64,000 bases of DNA, from contig JAIBDZ010000007.1 of NCBI GenBank assembly GCA_024685975.1, positions 1-64,000 of the forward strand. Reading direction: 5' to 3'. Every line of letters begins with the position of its first letter. The first letter of the stretch is position 1. A program made the position numbers and the translations under genes. Below are positions 10,412-20,838 of this stretch, piece after piece. The notes beneath the pieces were generated by a model. The model worked only from the letters and a program-made list of their open reading frames with translations. It had not been told where the DNA came from and searched no databases. The stretch comes from Piscirickettsiaceae bacterium. Lineage in GTDB: Bacteria; Pseudomonadota; Gammaproteobacteria; Nitrosococcales; Methylophagaceae.

Positions 10412-12250
10412 TTAACTTAATTTGGACAAATCCCTCACTGCCCCTTTATCCGCAGAGGTTGCAAGCATAGCAAAGGCTTTTAATGCTGCCGAGACTTTAC
10501 GCGGTCTTGCTTCGACGGGTTTCCAACCTAATTGATCTTGTTCCACGCGGCGTTGTGCTAACTCCTCATCAGACAATAAGACATCAATTGTTCTATTAGG
10601 AATATCAATGCGGATTGTGTCCCCTTTTCTCACCAAACCAATCGCGCCGCCCGCAGCCGCTTCTGGCGAGACATGGCCAATCGATAAACCAGATGTCCCA
10701 CCAGAAAAACGGCCATCGGTTAATAAGGCACAGGCCTTACCCAGACCTTTAGATTTGATATAAGACGTTGGGTATAACATTTCCTGCATGCCAGGCCCGC
10801 CTCGTGGCCCTTCATAACGGACGATAACCACATCGCCAGCTTGAACTTGATCAGTCAAAATATGTTGTACCGCTTCATCTTGTGATTCTGTAATATGTGC
10901 TGGTCCTTCAAACACTAAAATAGACTCGTCAACACCGGCTGATTTCACCACACAGCCATCTACCGCAATATTCCCTCGTAAGACGGCCAAGCCCCCTTCC
11001 AATGAAAAAGCATGATCTAGCGAACGAATACAGCCTTCAGCACGGTCTTCATCAAGAGTTGGCCAACGCGTCGCTTGGCTAAACGCTTCTTGTGTCGGAA
11101 TGCCTGCTGGACCCGCCATATAAAACGTCTTCACGTCCTCAGATGGGTTACGCATAATATCCCATTCATCCAAGGCGGCTTTTAAGTCTGGCGCATGCAC
11201 TGTCGGCACATCGGTATGTAATTTTCCAGCACGATCTAACTCACCCAAAATCCCCATAATACCGCCAGCACGATGCACATCTTCAATGTGATATTGCGGT
11301 GTATTCGGTGCGACTTTACATAATTGAGGAATATCCCGAGACATACGATCAATGTCTTCTAAGGTGAAATCGATTTCTGCTTCTTGAGCAATTGCCAATA
11401 AATGCAAAATCGTATTCGTCGACCCGCCCATAGCAATATCTAAAGCGATAGCATTCTCAAAGGCCTTAAAGCCAACTGAACGCGGTAATAAACGCACTTC
11501 ATCTTGCTCATAATAGCGTTTGGCCATATCCACAATAGTTCGGCCCGCTTGTAAAAATAATTGCTCACGATCGGCATGCGTCGCCACAACTGTACCGTTA
11601 CCCGGCAATGACAAACCTAATGCTTCTGTCAGACAATTCATTGAGTTCGCTGTAAACATACCTGAACAAGAGCCGCAAGTTGGACAAGCGCTTCGCTCAA
11701 CAGCCGCGACGTCTTCATCAGATGCACTATCATCAGCCGCCATCACCATTGCATCGACAAGATCAAGTTTCACATCTTTACCGGCTAATTTTGTTTTACC
11801 CGCTTCCATCGGACCGCCAGAGACAAAAATAACCGGAATATTTAATCGCATTGCTGCCATTAACATGCCCGGCGTGATTTTATCGCAGTTGGAAATACAC
11901 ACCAGTGCATCAGCACAATGCGCATTCACCATATATTCCACCGAGTCAGCGATAATGTCGCGAGACGGCAATGAATAAAGCATGCCATCATGTCCCATCG
12001 CGATGCCATCATCGACAGCAATCGTATTAAACTCTTTCGCCACGCCACCGGCTCGCTCAATTTCACGCGCAACAAGTTGACCTAAATCTTTCAAATGGAC
12101 ATGACCTGGCACAAATTGCGTAAAAGAGTTAGCAATCGCTATAATTGGTTTTTTAAAATCATCGTCTTTCATCCCTGTTGCCCGCCAAAGCGCACGAGCA
12201 CCAGCCATATTGCGGCCTGCGGTCGATGTTTTAGAACGATATTCTGGCAT
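10412..12250 (-). CDS. ilvD: Dihydroxy-acid dehydratase
   Basis: [57 protein letters not shown]; full-length IlvD. Confidence 0.98.
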   Translation of the reverse strand: MPEYRSKTSTAGRNMAGARALWRATGMKDDDFKKPIIAIANSFTQFVPGHVHLKDLGQLVAREIERAGGVAKEFNTIAVDDGIAMGHDGMLYSLPSRDIIADSVEYMVNAHCADALVCISNCDKITPGMLMAAMRLNIPVIFVSGGPMEAGKTKLAGKDVKLDLVDAMVMAADDSASDEDVAAVERSACPTCGSCSGMFTANSMNCLTEALGLSLPGNGTVVATHADREQLFLQAGRTIVDMAKRYYEQDEVRLLPRSVGFKAFENAIALDIAMGGSTNTILHLLAIAQEAEIDFTLEDIDRMSRDIPQLCKVAPNTPQYHIEDVHRAGGIMGILGELDRAGKLHTDVPTVHAPDLKAALDEWDIMRNPSEDVKTFYMAGPAGIPTQEAFSQATRWPTLDEDRAEGCIRSLDHAFSLEGGLAVLRGNIAVDGCVVKSAGVDESILVFEGPAHITESQDEAVQHILTDQVQAGDVVIVRYEGPRGGPGMQEMLYPTSYIKSKGLGKACALLTDGRFSGGTSGLSIGHVSPEAAAGGAIGLVRKGDTIRIDIPNRTIDVLLSDEELAQRRVEQDQLGWKPVEARPRKVSAALKAFAMLATSADKGAVRDLSKLS

Positions 12251-12368
12251 GGTAAATCCCCAAATTGACTCATTATTAATGGGCTAATGATATGTTTAGC
12301 CGTGTTATAAGTCCTAAATTTTACACGCAACTTTGCAACCTTGCTGAGACTACGATAAAAAGACTGTT

Positions 12369-13676
12369 ATGACAGACGCTAAAGACAGCCCACAACCGAC
12401 GCATTTTAATAACACCACCAGTTGGTTTCGAACCGCCGCGCCCTATATCCATGCGCACCGTGGCGCTACTTTTGTGATCTCTTTAGATGGTGAAACTGTC
12501 GGGTCTGATCATATCGACACGATTATTCACGATCTCGCGCTACTTAATAGTCTCGGCATTCGTTTGGTCATTGCTTTTGGCGCTCGCCCCCAAATCGAAC
12601 AAGCGTGCCAACACAACAATATCAACGTCAATTACCATCAAGGATTACGCGTTACAGATTTGGCTAGTTTAGAAATCGCCAAAACCACCATCGGTAAAAT
12701 CAGACTCGAACTCGAAGCAAAACTCTCTTTCAGCTTGCCCCATACGCCAATGGCTGAAGCGCAAATCAGATGCAGCAGCGGCAACTTTGTTACGGCCAAA
12801 CCGCTTGGCATAAGAGAAGGCGTTGATTTTGGCCATACGGGTGAAGTCAGAAAAATTGATGTCAAAGCCATAGAACAACAATTAGCCTTGGATAATATCG
12901 TTTTACTGCCGTCATTAGGTTATTCACCCACAGGCGAAATATTTAACCTTTCAGCAGAGGCTGTTGCCACCGCATCTGCTATTGCCTTAAAAGCCGACAA
13001 ACTTATTTTGATTGGCCCCGCTTACCCCGACTTGCCAAAAGAAATGTCATTAGCGCAAGCGGAAGACAGCATTGACCTGCACAACAACCCCACACTGACA
13101 GCCGCTATCACCGCCTGCCAAGAAGGGGTAAAACGCGCGCATTTATTAGACCGTCAACAGGACGACGCTTTATTACAAGAATTATTCAGTCGTGACGGGG
13201 CTGGCACGATGATCAGTGCCACCACTTATGACACGATTCGCATAGCCCAGATCCAAGATATTGCCGGCATTCTAGACTTGATCCAACCATTAGAGCAACA
13301 AGGGATTTTGGTCAAACGTTCGCGCGAAGATTTAGAGTTACACATTCATCGCTTTGTTGTCATTGAACGTGACGGCACTATTATCGCTTGCGCCGCATTA
13401 CACTTGTATCCTGAATCGCATGTCGGCGAGCTCGCCTGTCTTGCGGTGTCAGATCAATATCGAGGCCAAAGTAAAGGTGAGCAATTACTTACTGCCATTG
13501 AAGTGCAAGCCAGAAAACACAAGCTTAAAACCTTATATGTTTTGACCACACAAACCGCACATTGGTTTTTGGAGCAAGGATTCACTTCTGCGGAAATAGC
13601 TGACCTGCCTATAGAGAAGCAGACACTATACAATTATCAGCGCAATTCTAAGGTCTTTAAAAAAGCCTTACCTTAA
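12369..13676 (+). CDS. argA: N-acetylglutamate synthase (amino acid kinase + GNAT)
   Basis: AAK domain [13 protein letters not shown]...[20 protein letters not shown] plus C-terminal acetyltransferase. Confidence 0.95.
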   Translation: MTDAKDSPQPTHFNNTTSWFRTAAPYIHAHRGATFVISLDGETVGSDHIDTIIHDLALLNSLGIRLVIAFGARPQIEQACQHNNINVNYHQGLRVTDLASLEIAKTTIGKIRLELEAKLSFSLPHTPMAEAQIRCSSGNFVTAKPLGIREGVDFGHTGEVRKIDVKAIEQQLALDNIVLLPSLGYSPTGEIFNLSAEAVATASAIALKADKLILIGPAYPDLPKEMSLAQAEDSIDLHNNPTLTAAITACQEGVKRAHLLDRQQDDALLQELFSRDGAGTMISATTYDTIRIAQIQDIAGILDLIQPLEQQGILVKRSREDLELHIHRFVVIERDGTIIACAALHLYPESHVGELACLAVSDQYRGQSKGEQLLTAIEVQARKHKLKTLYVLTTQTAHWFLEQGFTSAEIADLPIEKQTLYNYQRNSKVFKKALP

Positions 13677-14176
13677 TTGGCTTGATCAACCCGTTTTTTA
13701 TATTCAGGAAATAATAACGGCGCTAATTCATGTAAGGCTTTTTCGTATACTCTGCGCTTAAAGAAAACAATTTCTTTAGTTGGTGTCCAATAATCAACCC
13801 ACCGCCAGTCATCAAACTCAGGTTTATCAAACTGGTCGAGTTTCACATCTTCTTCATTGCCTGTGAAGCGCAATAAAAACCAACGTTGTTTTTGGCCAAT
13901 ACACAGCGGTTTATTGCCATAACGCAAATAGCGCTTAGGCAGCCGATAACGTAACCAGCCCCGTGTTTTACCAATCACCTCGACATGTTCCTCGCTCAAG
14001 CCAACTTCTTCCATTAACTCACGAAATACCGCTTCTTCTGGCGTTTCATGTGATTTAATGCCGCCTTGTGGAAACTGCCAAGAATCATGGTGCGCACGCT
14101 GCGCCCACAACACTTGATTATGCTCATTGCATAAAATAATGCCTACATTAGCTCGAAAGCCATCTTTATCAATCAC
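13673..14176 (-). CDS. rppH: RNA pyrophosphohydrolase (Nudix)
   Basis: [60 protein letters not shown]; Nudix box. Confidence 0.97.
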   Translation of the reverse strand: MIDKDGFRANVGIILCNEHNQVLWAQRAHHDSWQFPQGGIKSHETPEEAVFRELMEEVGLSEEHVEVIGKTRGWLRYRLPKRYLRYGNKPLCIGQKQRWFLLRFTGNEEDVKLDQFDKPEFDDWRWVDYWTPTKEIVFFKRRVYEKALHELAPLLFPEYKKRVDQAN

Positions 14177-14327
14177 TCTTATATACTCTGCTTATCCTAC
14201 TGCATCAGTCTGGGATAGCATTTTAATTTTCAATAAGCGTTAGATTAGACAATCAACCTCATCTATGCAAACCATTTTGGCATACAATAGGCGCCTATTC
14301 CCGATTCAAACCATAAGACAACAGGCC

Positions 14328-14981
14328 ATGGCACTAGCAATTTTTGATTTAGACAACACCTTATTAGGCGGTGACAGCGATTATCTTTGGGGACAATATC
14401 TATCCGACAATAATTATGTGGATGCCGACAGCTACCAAAAAGCGAACCAAGATTTTTATGATCAATATGTCGCCGGCACCATGGATATATTTGAATTTCT
14501 TGCTTTTCAACTCAAACCTTTAGCTGACAACACACCAGAACAACTCCAACAATGGCGGCAAGATTATTTACAACAAAAAATTGCGCCTATCATGTTGCCC
14601 AAAGCCCAAGCCTTAATAGAACAACACCGTGCTCAAGATGACACATTGATGATCATTACTGCCACTAATCGTTTTATCACCCAACCTATTGCTGACCAAT
14701 TGGGCATTCCGCATCTCATCGCCACCGAAGCAGAACAAATCAATGGTCGCTATACAGGTAAAGTCGAAGGCACCCCTTCTTTTCAACAAGGAAAAGTCGC
14801 CCGTCTTCATGATTGGTTAGCCAATAATAATGCCGATTTAAAAGGCAGTTATTTTTATAGTGACTCACATAATGATTTGCCATTATTAGAATTAGTTGAC
14901 CATCCCGTCGCAGTTGATCCGGATCCCAACTTAAATATCACCGCGACACAAAGAGGTTGGCCAATCTTGAGTTTACGTTAG
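14328..14981 (+). CDS. HAD-IB family hydrolase (start trimmed to MALAIFDLDNTLLGG)
   Basis: DLDNTLLGGDSDYLWGQYL and YSDSHNDLPLLELVDHPVAVDPD motifs. Confidence 0.92.
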   Translation: MALAIFDLDNTLLGGDSDYLWGQYLSDNNYVDADSYQKANQDFYDQYVAGTMDIFEFLAFQLKPLADNTPEQLQQWRQDYLQQKIAPIMLPKAQALIEQHRAQDDTLMIITATNRFITQPIADQLGIPHLIATEAEQINGRYTGKVEGTPSFQQGKVARLHDWLANNNADLKGSYFYSDSHNDLPLLELVDHPVAVDPDPNLNITATQRGWPILSLR

Positions 14982-15051
14982 TTGCGTAGAGCAAATAGCC
15001 AATAGTTGGTACAATTTATACTTTTAATCTATTCAAATCAGGCCAAATTAT

Positions 15052-16494
15052 ATGGAATGGGAAGTTGTCATCGGGCTAGAAATTCATGCCCAACTCGCCA
15101 CCAAATCAAAGATTTTCTCTGGCGCCGCCACAACCTATGGCGCCCAGCCTAATACCCAAGCCTGCGCAGTCGATCTTGGCCTACCTGGCGTACTCCCTGT
15201 TTTAAACGAAGAAGCCGTTAGACTCGCCATCAAATTTGGTCTTGCCATTGATGCCGAATTAACAGAACGTTCCGTCTTTGCCCGTAAAAACTATTTTTAT
15301 CCTGACTCGCCAAAAGGCTACCAAATCAGCCAGTTTGAATTGCCCATCGTAGGCAAAGGCCACCTCACAATCGAATTGGAAGATGGCACCGAAAAAGTCA
15401 TCGGCATCACCCGCGCTCATCTTGAAGAAGATGCCGGCAAATCAATGCACGAAGACTTCCACGGACAAACAGGTATTGACTTAAACCGTGCCGGCACACC
15501 CTTATTAGAAATCGTCTCAGAACCCGATATGCGTAGCGCCAAAGAAGCCGTTGCCTACATGAAAAAAATCCATTCATTAGTCCGTTACATCGACATGTGT
15601 GATGGCAACATGCAAGAAGGCTCATTCCGTTGTGACGCCAATGTTTCCGTTCGTCCAATGGGTCAAGAAGAATTAGGCACACGGACAGAGCTCAAAAACA
15701 TCAACTCATTCCGAAATGTAGAACGCGCCATTAACATTGAAATCGAACGTCAAATCGAACTCATCGAAGATGGTGGTACCGTCGTACAAGAAACACGTTT
15801 ATACGACGCCGACAACAACGAAACACGCTCAATGCGAAGCAAAGAAGAAGCCAACGACTACCGCTACTTCCCTGATCCAGATCTACTGCCATTAGTGCTA
15901 GATAAGGACATGATCGAAGAAATTAGAGCCACACTGCCAGAACTTCCAAAAGCCAAACAAGATCGTTTTGTCGCAGATATGGGCCTCTCAAACTACGATG
16001 CCTCCGTACTCACCAGCAGCCGTGAATTAGCTGACTACTTCGAACAAGTGCTGGCAAAAACAGGCAACAAAGACCCAAAACTCTGTGCCAACTGGATCAT
16101 CACCACCTTACTAGGCGCCCTTAACAAAGCCAGCCTAGAAATAGACCAATCACCGATCAGTGCAGAACAGCTTGGCGGCCTATTAATCCGCATTAGTGAT
16201 AACACCATCTCAGGCAAAATCGCCAAACAAATCTTTGAAGCCCTCTGGAACAAAGAAGGCGAAGATGCTGATGCCATTATCGAAGACAAAGGCCTCAAAC
16301 AAGTCACCGACAGCGGCGCTATTGAAGCCCTTATTGACGAAGTAATTGCCAACAACGCTGCCCAAGTAGAACAATACCGCAGCGGTAAAGAACAAGTCTT
16401 CGGCTTCTTCGTTGGCCAAGTCATGAAAGCCTCAAAAGGGAAGGCGAACCCTGCTCAGGTTAATGAAGTATTGAAGGCGAAATTAAGTGGGTAA
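15052..16494 (+). CDS. gatB: Aspartyl/glutamyl-tRNA(Asn/Gln) amidotransferase subunit B
   Basis: [52 protein letters not shown]; full-length GatB. Confidence 0.98.
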   Translation: MEWEVVIGLEIHAQLATKSKIFSGAATTYGAQPNTQACAVDLGLPGVLPVLNEEAVRLAIKFGLAIDAELTERSVFARKNYFYPDSPKGYQISQFELPIVGKGHLTIELEDGTEKVIGITRAHLEEDAGKSMHEDFHGQTGIDLNRAGTPLLEIVSEPDMRSAKEAVAYMKKIHSLVRYIDMCDGNMQEGSFRCDANVSVRPMGQEELGTRTELKNINSFRNVERAINIEIERQIELIEDGGTVVQETRLYDADNNETRSMRSKEEANDYRYFPDPDLLPLVLDKDMIEEIRATLPELPKAKQDRFVADMGLSNYDASVLTSSRELADYFEQVLAKTGNKDPKLCANWIITTLLGALNKASLEIDQSPISAEQLGGLLIRISDNTISGKIAKQIFEALWNKEGEDADAIIEDKGLKQVTDSGAIEALIDEVIANNAAQVEQYRSGKEQVFGFFVGQVMKASKGKANPAQVNEVLKAKLSG

Positions 16495-16539
16495 AACTTC
16501 TCAACGTCAAACAGGCAAGGTTCTCTATCGTAGCCAATA

Positions 16540-17394
16540 ATGGGAAAATCTCAAGCCATGGAAGAAATAGTTAATGCAATTAGCAATAGAATAAAAACTC
16601 CATATTTTGGATATTCAATACTCGCTTTTTTTGCATTAAATTGGCGAGGTCTTTTCTTATTAGTCCTTACGGAAGGTACGCCACAACATAAGCTAGCCGC
16701 CTTTGATCAGGTAACCAACATCCAATCCTTAATAATTTTTCCTCTACTTATCGGTTCTATCATTGCATTGTCAGCACCATGGTTAAGATACTTATTTGAA
16801 CTTTTATCTACAAAGCCTTTTGCATTAGTAGATGAACTTAAACTTAGTTCTCTTCATACAATCACAATAAAACAAAAAGAATTAGAGCAATCTAGAGCCG
16901 ACCTATTTGCGCTAAAAGAAAATGAGCTTATTGAGCGAGCCGAACGTGACGAAAAAGTAAAACAATTCGCCAATAGTGATGAAAAAAAGAAACTTGAAAA
17001 TGAGTTGGAAAAGCTAAGGAAGGAAAGAAATTCATTATATGCCCAACCAGCCCCTAACTTTCCACCTTTTGGTGCTGATACAGATTTTACTGTTGCATCT
17101 TTAGATAAAAAAGATCCATCGACAACTTTAAAACTACTTTCTAAAAATGCTATAGAACTCCTTAAAACTTCAGCACAATCAATCTCTGAAATCATAATAA
17201 TCACACACTCAACTAAACAATGGGTCAAGATTGGCGAGCATTCTTTTGGTGAAAAAAATAACCAAACCTTTTTAAGCTATAAAAATGCTCTAGAAGAACT
17301 ACTCCACTATGACCTAATCAAACAGACATCTTCTAACGAAAAGCGATTTGGTTTAAGCGATAAGGGTTGGGAGTTAACTAGGTTATTAATTTAA
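16540..17394 (+). CDS. Uncharacterised protein: N-terminal TMs, coiled coil, possible C-terminal winged-helix-like region
   Basis: Intact 284-aa ORF; TM stretches (YSILAFFALNWRGLFLLVL, SLIIFPLLIGSIIALSA), Lys/Glu coiled coil, C-terminus EELLHYDLIKQTSSNEKRFGLSDKGWELTRLL. Confidence 0.7.
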   Translation: MGKSQAMEEIVNAISNRIKTPYFGYSILAFFALNWRGLFLLVLTEGTPQHKLAAFDQVTNIQSLIIFPLLIGSIIALSAPWLRYLFELLSTKPFALVDELKLSSLHTITIKQKELEQSRADLFALKENELIERAERDEKVKQFANSDEKKKLENELEKLRKERNSLYAQPAPNFPPFGADTDFTVASLDKKDPSTTLKLLSKNAIELLKTSAQSISEIIIITHSTKQWVKIGEHSFGEKNNQTFLSYKNALEELLHYDLIKQTSSNEKRFGLSDKGWELTRLLI

Positions 17395-17403
17395 CCGCCC
17401 TTG

Positions 17404-17703
17404 TTCGAAGCTGAACCGTGAAAAACTATTTGAGACAAATACGACGAGTGTTTGAGCGTAGCGAGTTTTCGTCGTATCTAAAATAGATTAAAAGTGAGGT
17501 AACCCGTAGGGCAAGCATGGGCCGGCCTTTTGTTTGGTTCCGTTTATATTGATTCGCCACATCCATGTAGCTCACCTTTTGGGCGCCTCCGGCGTCTTAA
17601 TTTGTTCCAGACAAATTTATGGCCACACAAAATAAATGAACGCCCCTCGTGGCAGCGAATCTAAAGTAACCCTAAATCAAACAACCACTATTATGCTTTT
17701 ATA
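17404..17703. repeat. Structured noncoding repeat, copy 1 (with ~80-nt insertion relative to copy 2)
   Basis: 17501-17551 is 49/51 identical to 18060-18110; core hairpin ATACGACGA (17439-17447) / TCGTCGTAT (17469-17477); both copies end at TTATGCTTTTATA. Confidence 0.85.
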
Positions 17704-17783
17704 CCAATAATATCAGACCACCGGTTTCGACTTAATGTCGAGTCAGGGAAATGCGTGGCCATTTCCCTAACAACCCTAGGCCA

Positions 17784-17913
17784 CCCCTTGTTTTGGCCTA
17801 CGGCTTCACTCATATTTTGATTATCTTAGGCCGTCGGCCAAAACTCGCTTCGCTCAAACACTGGCCGCCTCTATGCCTAAAAGAATCAAAATATTCGCCA
17901 AAACAAAATGGGG
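17784..17913. repeat. Large nested hairpin carrying the shared loop in inverted orientation
   Basis: Successive complementary blocks: TTGTTTTGGC/GCCAAAACAA, ATATTTTGATT/AATCAAAATAT, TTAGGC/GCCTAA, CGGCCA/TGGCCG around loop aaactcgcttcgctcaaacac. Confidence 0.85.
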
Positions 17914-17963
17914 ATATTGGGAAGAGTATTTAAATTATGGAAAGAACTTTAGTGTGCCCTGAT

Positions 17964-18181
17964 GCGAAGCCGAGATTCGGAAAATTATTTGGAATAGTGT
18001 GATAGCTGTTTGAGCGTAGCGAGTTTCTATCACACCCAAATCATTTATCGAAACGAGGGAACCCGTAGGGCAAGCATGGGCTGGCCTTTTGTTTGGTTCC
18101 GTTTATTTTGGCCAAGCAAAATAAATGAACGCCCCCACGGCAGTGGATTCAAATCAAGCAAAATTCCTTATGCTTTTATAA
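17964..18181. repeat. Structured noncoding repeat, copy 2
   Basis: Core hairpin GTGTGATAG (17997-18005) / CTATCACAC (18027-18035) around tgtttgagcgtagcgagttt; second hairpin GTTTATTTTG-gccaag-CAAAATAAAT. Confidence 0.85.
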
Positions 18182-18200
18182 ATATGGCCTTAGATCAAAC

Positions 18201-19484
18201 CTATAACTCAGCTATCTCCCGAGCAGCAGCTAAAAGTGCCAATCGAGCTATCACCCCATAAGCATAAAACCGATTAGGCTCTGCATCAGGCTGACCCGCT
18301 TTATCAGGAGTATTACACGCTTGAGCAAAGGCCAATGGTTCAAAGTGCATGCCAGGCGCATTTAAATTCTCATTTTCGCCTCGCCCCGTATGAACACGGT
18401 AAAAACCACCGATAACAAAATGGTCCATCATATACACAACAGGTTCGGCAACGGCGTTCTCTTCTCCGATAGTCTCAAAGCTATACACGCCTTCTTGCAC
18501 CAAGACATTATCAACCACCAGCCCTTCTTTACTCGAAGCCATTTTATTACGTTGTTTCCGGTTTAAACTTTCTACTTCTTCTGCACTTTTCACCATCATC
18601 ACGCCCATGCCGTATGTACCAGAGTCAGATTTCACCACGACAAAAGGTTCTTTCTCGATGCCATATTCATCGTATTTTTTTTGTACTTCTGCTAAGACTT
18701 TGGTGACATTTTTAGATAAACAATCCGAGCCTTCTCGTTCTTTAAAGTTAATCTTTCCGCATTGTGTCGATAATGGCGATAATAACCACGGATCAATATC
18801 AATTTGTGCGGCGAATTCTTCGGCAACAGCTTGGTAATGTTCAAAATGTTGAGATTTTTTACGGTTAATCCAACCGGCTTCTAAAGGCGGAGTGACTACT
18901 TGCTCCAGTCCTTCTAAAATGGCAGGTCGACCGCCCGATAAATCATTATTCATCACCACCAAACAGGGCGAATAATCTTCACCAACATAAACGCGATTGC
19001 CTTGACGAAATAGCGGTTCTAAACGACATTGTTTACCTGACGGCAAATCTAAGGTCATCGGCTCGGTGACATCCTCACGTAAACTCGCGATGCGTGCTTC
19101 GATACCCGCTTGTTCAAAGATCTGGCGCAAAGTTTCTAAACTCTCAAGATAAAATAAATTACGGGTATGATTTTCAGCAATGATTAAGGCTTTTTCTGCT
19201 TTTGGACAAGCGCGCTCTACCGCAGATTGCACCGCTTGAACACATAACGGCATAAAGGCCGCAGTTAAATTATTAAATCCTGCAGGAAATAAATTAGTAT
19301 CAACAGGCGCCAGTTTAAAACCCGCATTACGCAAATCAACCGAAGCATAAAAAGGTGCTGGTGTTGTCAGCCATTGTGAGCGCAACCATGTCTCTACTTG
19401 CGTTTGATTTTCTAATAAATGCGCTTCAAGATGGAGTAGAGGGCCCGTCAAAGCGGTCTTTAAATTGGGCACTGTTGCGGTCAT
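18201..19484 (-). CDS. gshA: Glutamate--cysteine ligase (TIGR02049-type, non-E. coli class)
   Basis: Translation (MTATVPNLKTALTGPLLHLEAHLLENQTQVETWLRSQW...VVKSDSGTYGMGVMMVKSAEEV) resembles the ferrooxidans-type GCL family. Confidence 0.82.
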   Translation of the reverse strand: MTATVPNLKTALTGPLLHLEAHLLENQTQVETWLRSQWLTTPAPFYASVDLRNAGFKLAPVDTNLFPAGFNNLTAAFMPLCVQAVQSAVERACPKAEKALIIAENHTRNLFYLESLETLRQIFEQAGIEARIASLREDVTEPMTLDLPSGKQCRLEPLFRQGNRVYVGEDYSPCLVVMNNDLSGGRPAILEGLEQVVTPPLEAGWINRKKSQHFEHYQAVAEEFAAQIDIDPWLLSPLSTQCGKINFKEREGSDCLSKNVTKVLAEVQKKYDEYGIEKEPFVVVKSDSGTYGMGVMMVKSAEEVESLNRKQRNKMASSKEGLVVDNVLVQEGVYSFETIGEENAVAEPVVYMMDHFVIGGFYRVHTGRGENENLNAPGMHFEPLAFAQACNTPDKAGQPDAEPNRFYAYGVIARLALLAAAREIAEL

Positions 19485-19717
19485 ATTTATAAGTCCTAAG
19501 ATCAATCAGAAAGCCATTTTAGAGCAGATAACATGTGAATCATCACACAGTTTTGAGTCACACTGTCATGCATACTACATTCTCGTATGTAACGACTAGT
19601 TATGGCAAGAATTAAGTTTAAAGCTTATTGTTTGGTTGACGATATAATGATATGTGATTATCCAAAAAAATCGCCCTTGTCTAACTTAACTTATAGCTAA
19701 AGGTGTAATGTAACGTT

Positions 19718-20464
19718 GTGAGTAATCAAACCGAATTTTCTGATTTAAAAGTCATGGTCATCGACGACAGCAAAACCATTCGTCGCTCTGCTGAGACACT
19801 GCTAAAAAAAGCAGGCTGCGAAGTGCTCACGGCTGAAAACGGCTTCGAAGCTTTGCCCATCATCAGCACAGAACACCCTGACATTCTTTTTATCGACATT
19901 ATGATGCCGCGGCTGGATGGCTACCAGACCTGCTCTCTGGTCAAAAGCAATCCCAACTTTAGCGATATTCCTATCGTTATGCTTTCAAGCAAAGATGGCT
20001 TATTTGACCGAGCGAAAGGCCGTGTCGTCGGTGCAGAAGAATACTTAACCAAACCGTTTACCAGAGAAGATTTATTAGGCGCTATTCGAACGCACTTATT
20101 ATCAAAAACAAACATCGCCCCTGCCGCGGCGGCTATAGCAGCCACTGATACACCAGCAGAACCTGAAGCCAAAACCCCTGAGCCAGAATTAAACGCAACA
20201 ACTTCAGTCGAGCCACTAGAGTTAACGATTGAAGAACCAGAACAAACCTCGGACGATGTTCCTAACGTCGAAGCTGACACCTCCGTTCAGGATCCTGAAC
20301 CAGTTATCACTGATGGCGAACCTTTATCCTTAGCGATTGAGGAAGAACCTGCTCCTGCAAATAATACCGACGAACAGATCGAACAGGAACACAACAAACC
20401 GTCTAGCACATCAGAACCTTTGTCTTTGGTCGATGATGACCCGCTCTCTTTGGATCCAAAATAA
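19718..20464 (+). CDS. pilG: PilG-like CheY response regulator with acidic C-terminal extension (GTG start)
   Basis: REC domain VMVIDDSKTIRRSAETLLKKAGCEVLTAENGFEALPIISTEHPDILFIDIMMPRLDGYQTC; first gene of the Pil-Chp cluster. Confidence 0.9.
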   Translation: MSNQTEFSDLKVMVIDDSKTIRRSAETLLKKAGCEVLTAENGFEALPIISTEHPDILFIDIMMPRLDGYQTCSLVKSNPNFSDIPIVMLSSKDGLFDRAKGRVVGAEEYLTKPFTREDLLGAIRTHLLSKTNIAPAAAAIAATDTPAEPEAKTPEPELNATTSVEPLELTIEEPEQTSDDVPNVEADTSVQDPEPVITDGEPLSLAIEEEPAPANNTDEQIEQEHNKPSSTSEPLSLVDDDPLSLDPK

Positions 20465-20466
20465 CC

Positions 20467-20838
20467 ATGGCGCTTATTCTCATTGCTGATGATTCTGCAA
20501 CGGAAGTCTATACGTTGAAAAAGATCTTAGAAAAGCACGAGCATCACGTCATCATTGCAGAAGATGGCCAACAAGCGATTGAGCTTGCTCAATCTAAACG
20601 GCCGAATTTAATCCTCATGGATGTTGTGATGCCAAACTTAAATGGCTTCCAAGCAACCCGTCATCTATCAAAAGATCCCAATACAAGCAATATTCCCATT
20701 ATTATCGTCTCGTCAAAGAACCAAGAATCCGATAAGTTATGGGGATTAAGACAAGGGGCTAAAGGGTATTTAAGTAAACCCATCGATGAGCAATTACTCA
20801 TAACAGAAGTCAATAAAATGCTAGGACTTATTGCATGA
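20467..20838 (+). CDS. pilH: PilH-like response regulator
   Basis: MALILIADDSATEVYTLKKILEKHEHHVIIAEDGQQAIELAQSKRPNLILMDVVMPNLNGFQATR. Confidence 0.93.
   Translation: MALILIADDSATEVYTLKKILEKHEHHVIIAEDGQQAIELAQSKRPNLILMDVVMPNLNGFQATRHLSKDPNTSNIPIIIVSSKNQESDKLWGLRQGAKGYLSKPIDEQLLITEVNKMLGLIA

Noticed and set aside
11520-11978. 152-aa plus-strand ORF antisense to ilvD
   Set aside because: Shadow ORF of a highly conserved gene.
16035-16424. 129-aa minus-strand ORF antisense to gatB
   Set aside because: Shadow ORF; strong gatB coding on the other strand.
17751-17933. 60-aa ORF
   Set aside because: Covers the large nested hairpin; no plausible protein features; structure explains the sequence better.
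16500-18200. Possible integrated mobile element
   Set aside because: No integrase, transposase, tRNA attachment site or target-site duplication seen; only repeats and one orphan gene, so not called as a mobile element.
18010-18261. 83-aa ORF (…EGTRRASMGWPFVWFRLFWPSK…)
   Set aside because: TTG start within the repeat loop, reads through the noncoding repeat and into the 3' end of gshA on the opposite strand; resembles spurious ORFs commonly called in such repeats.
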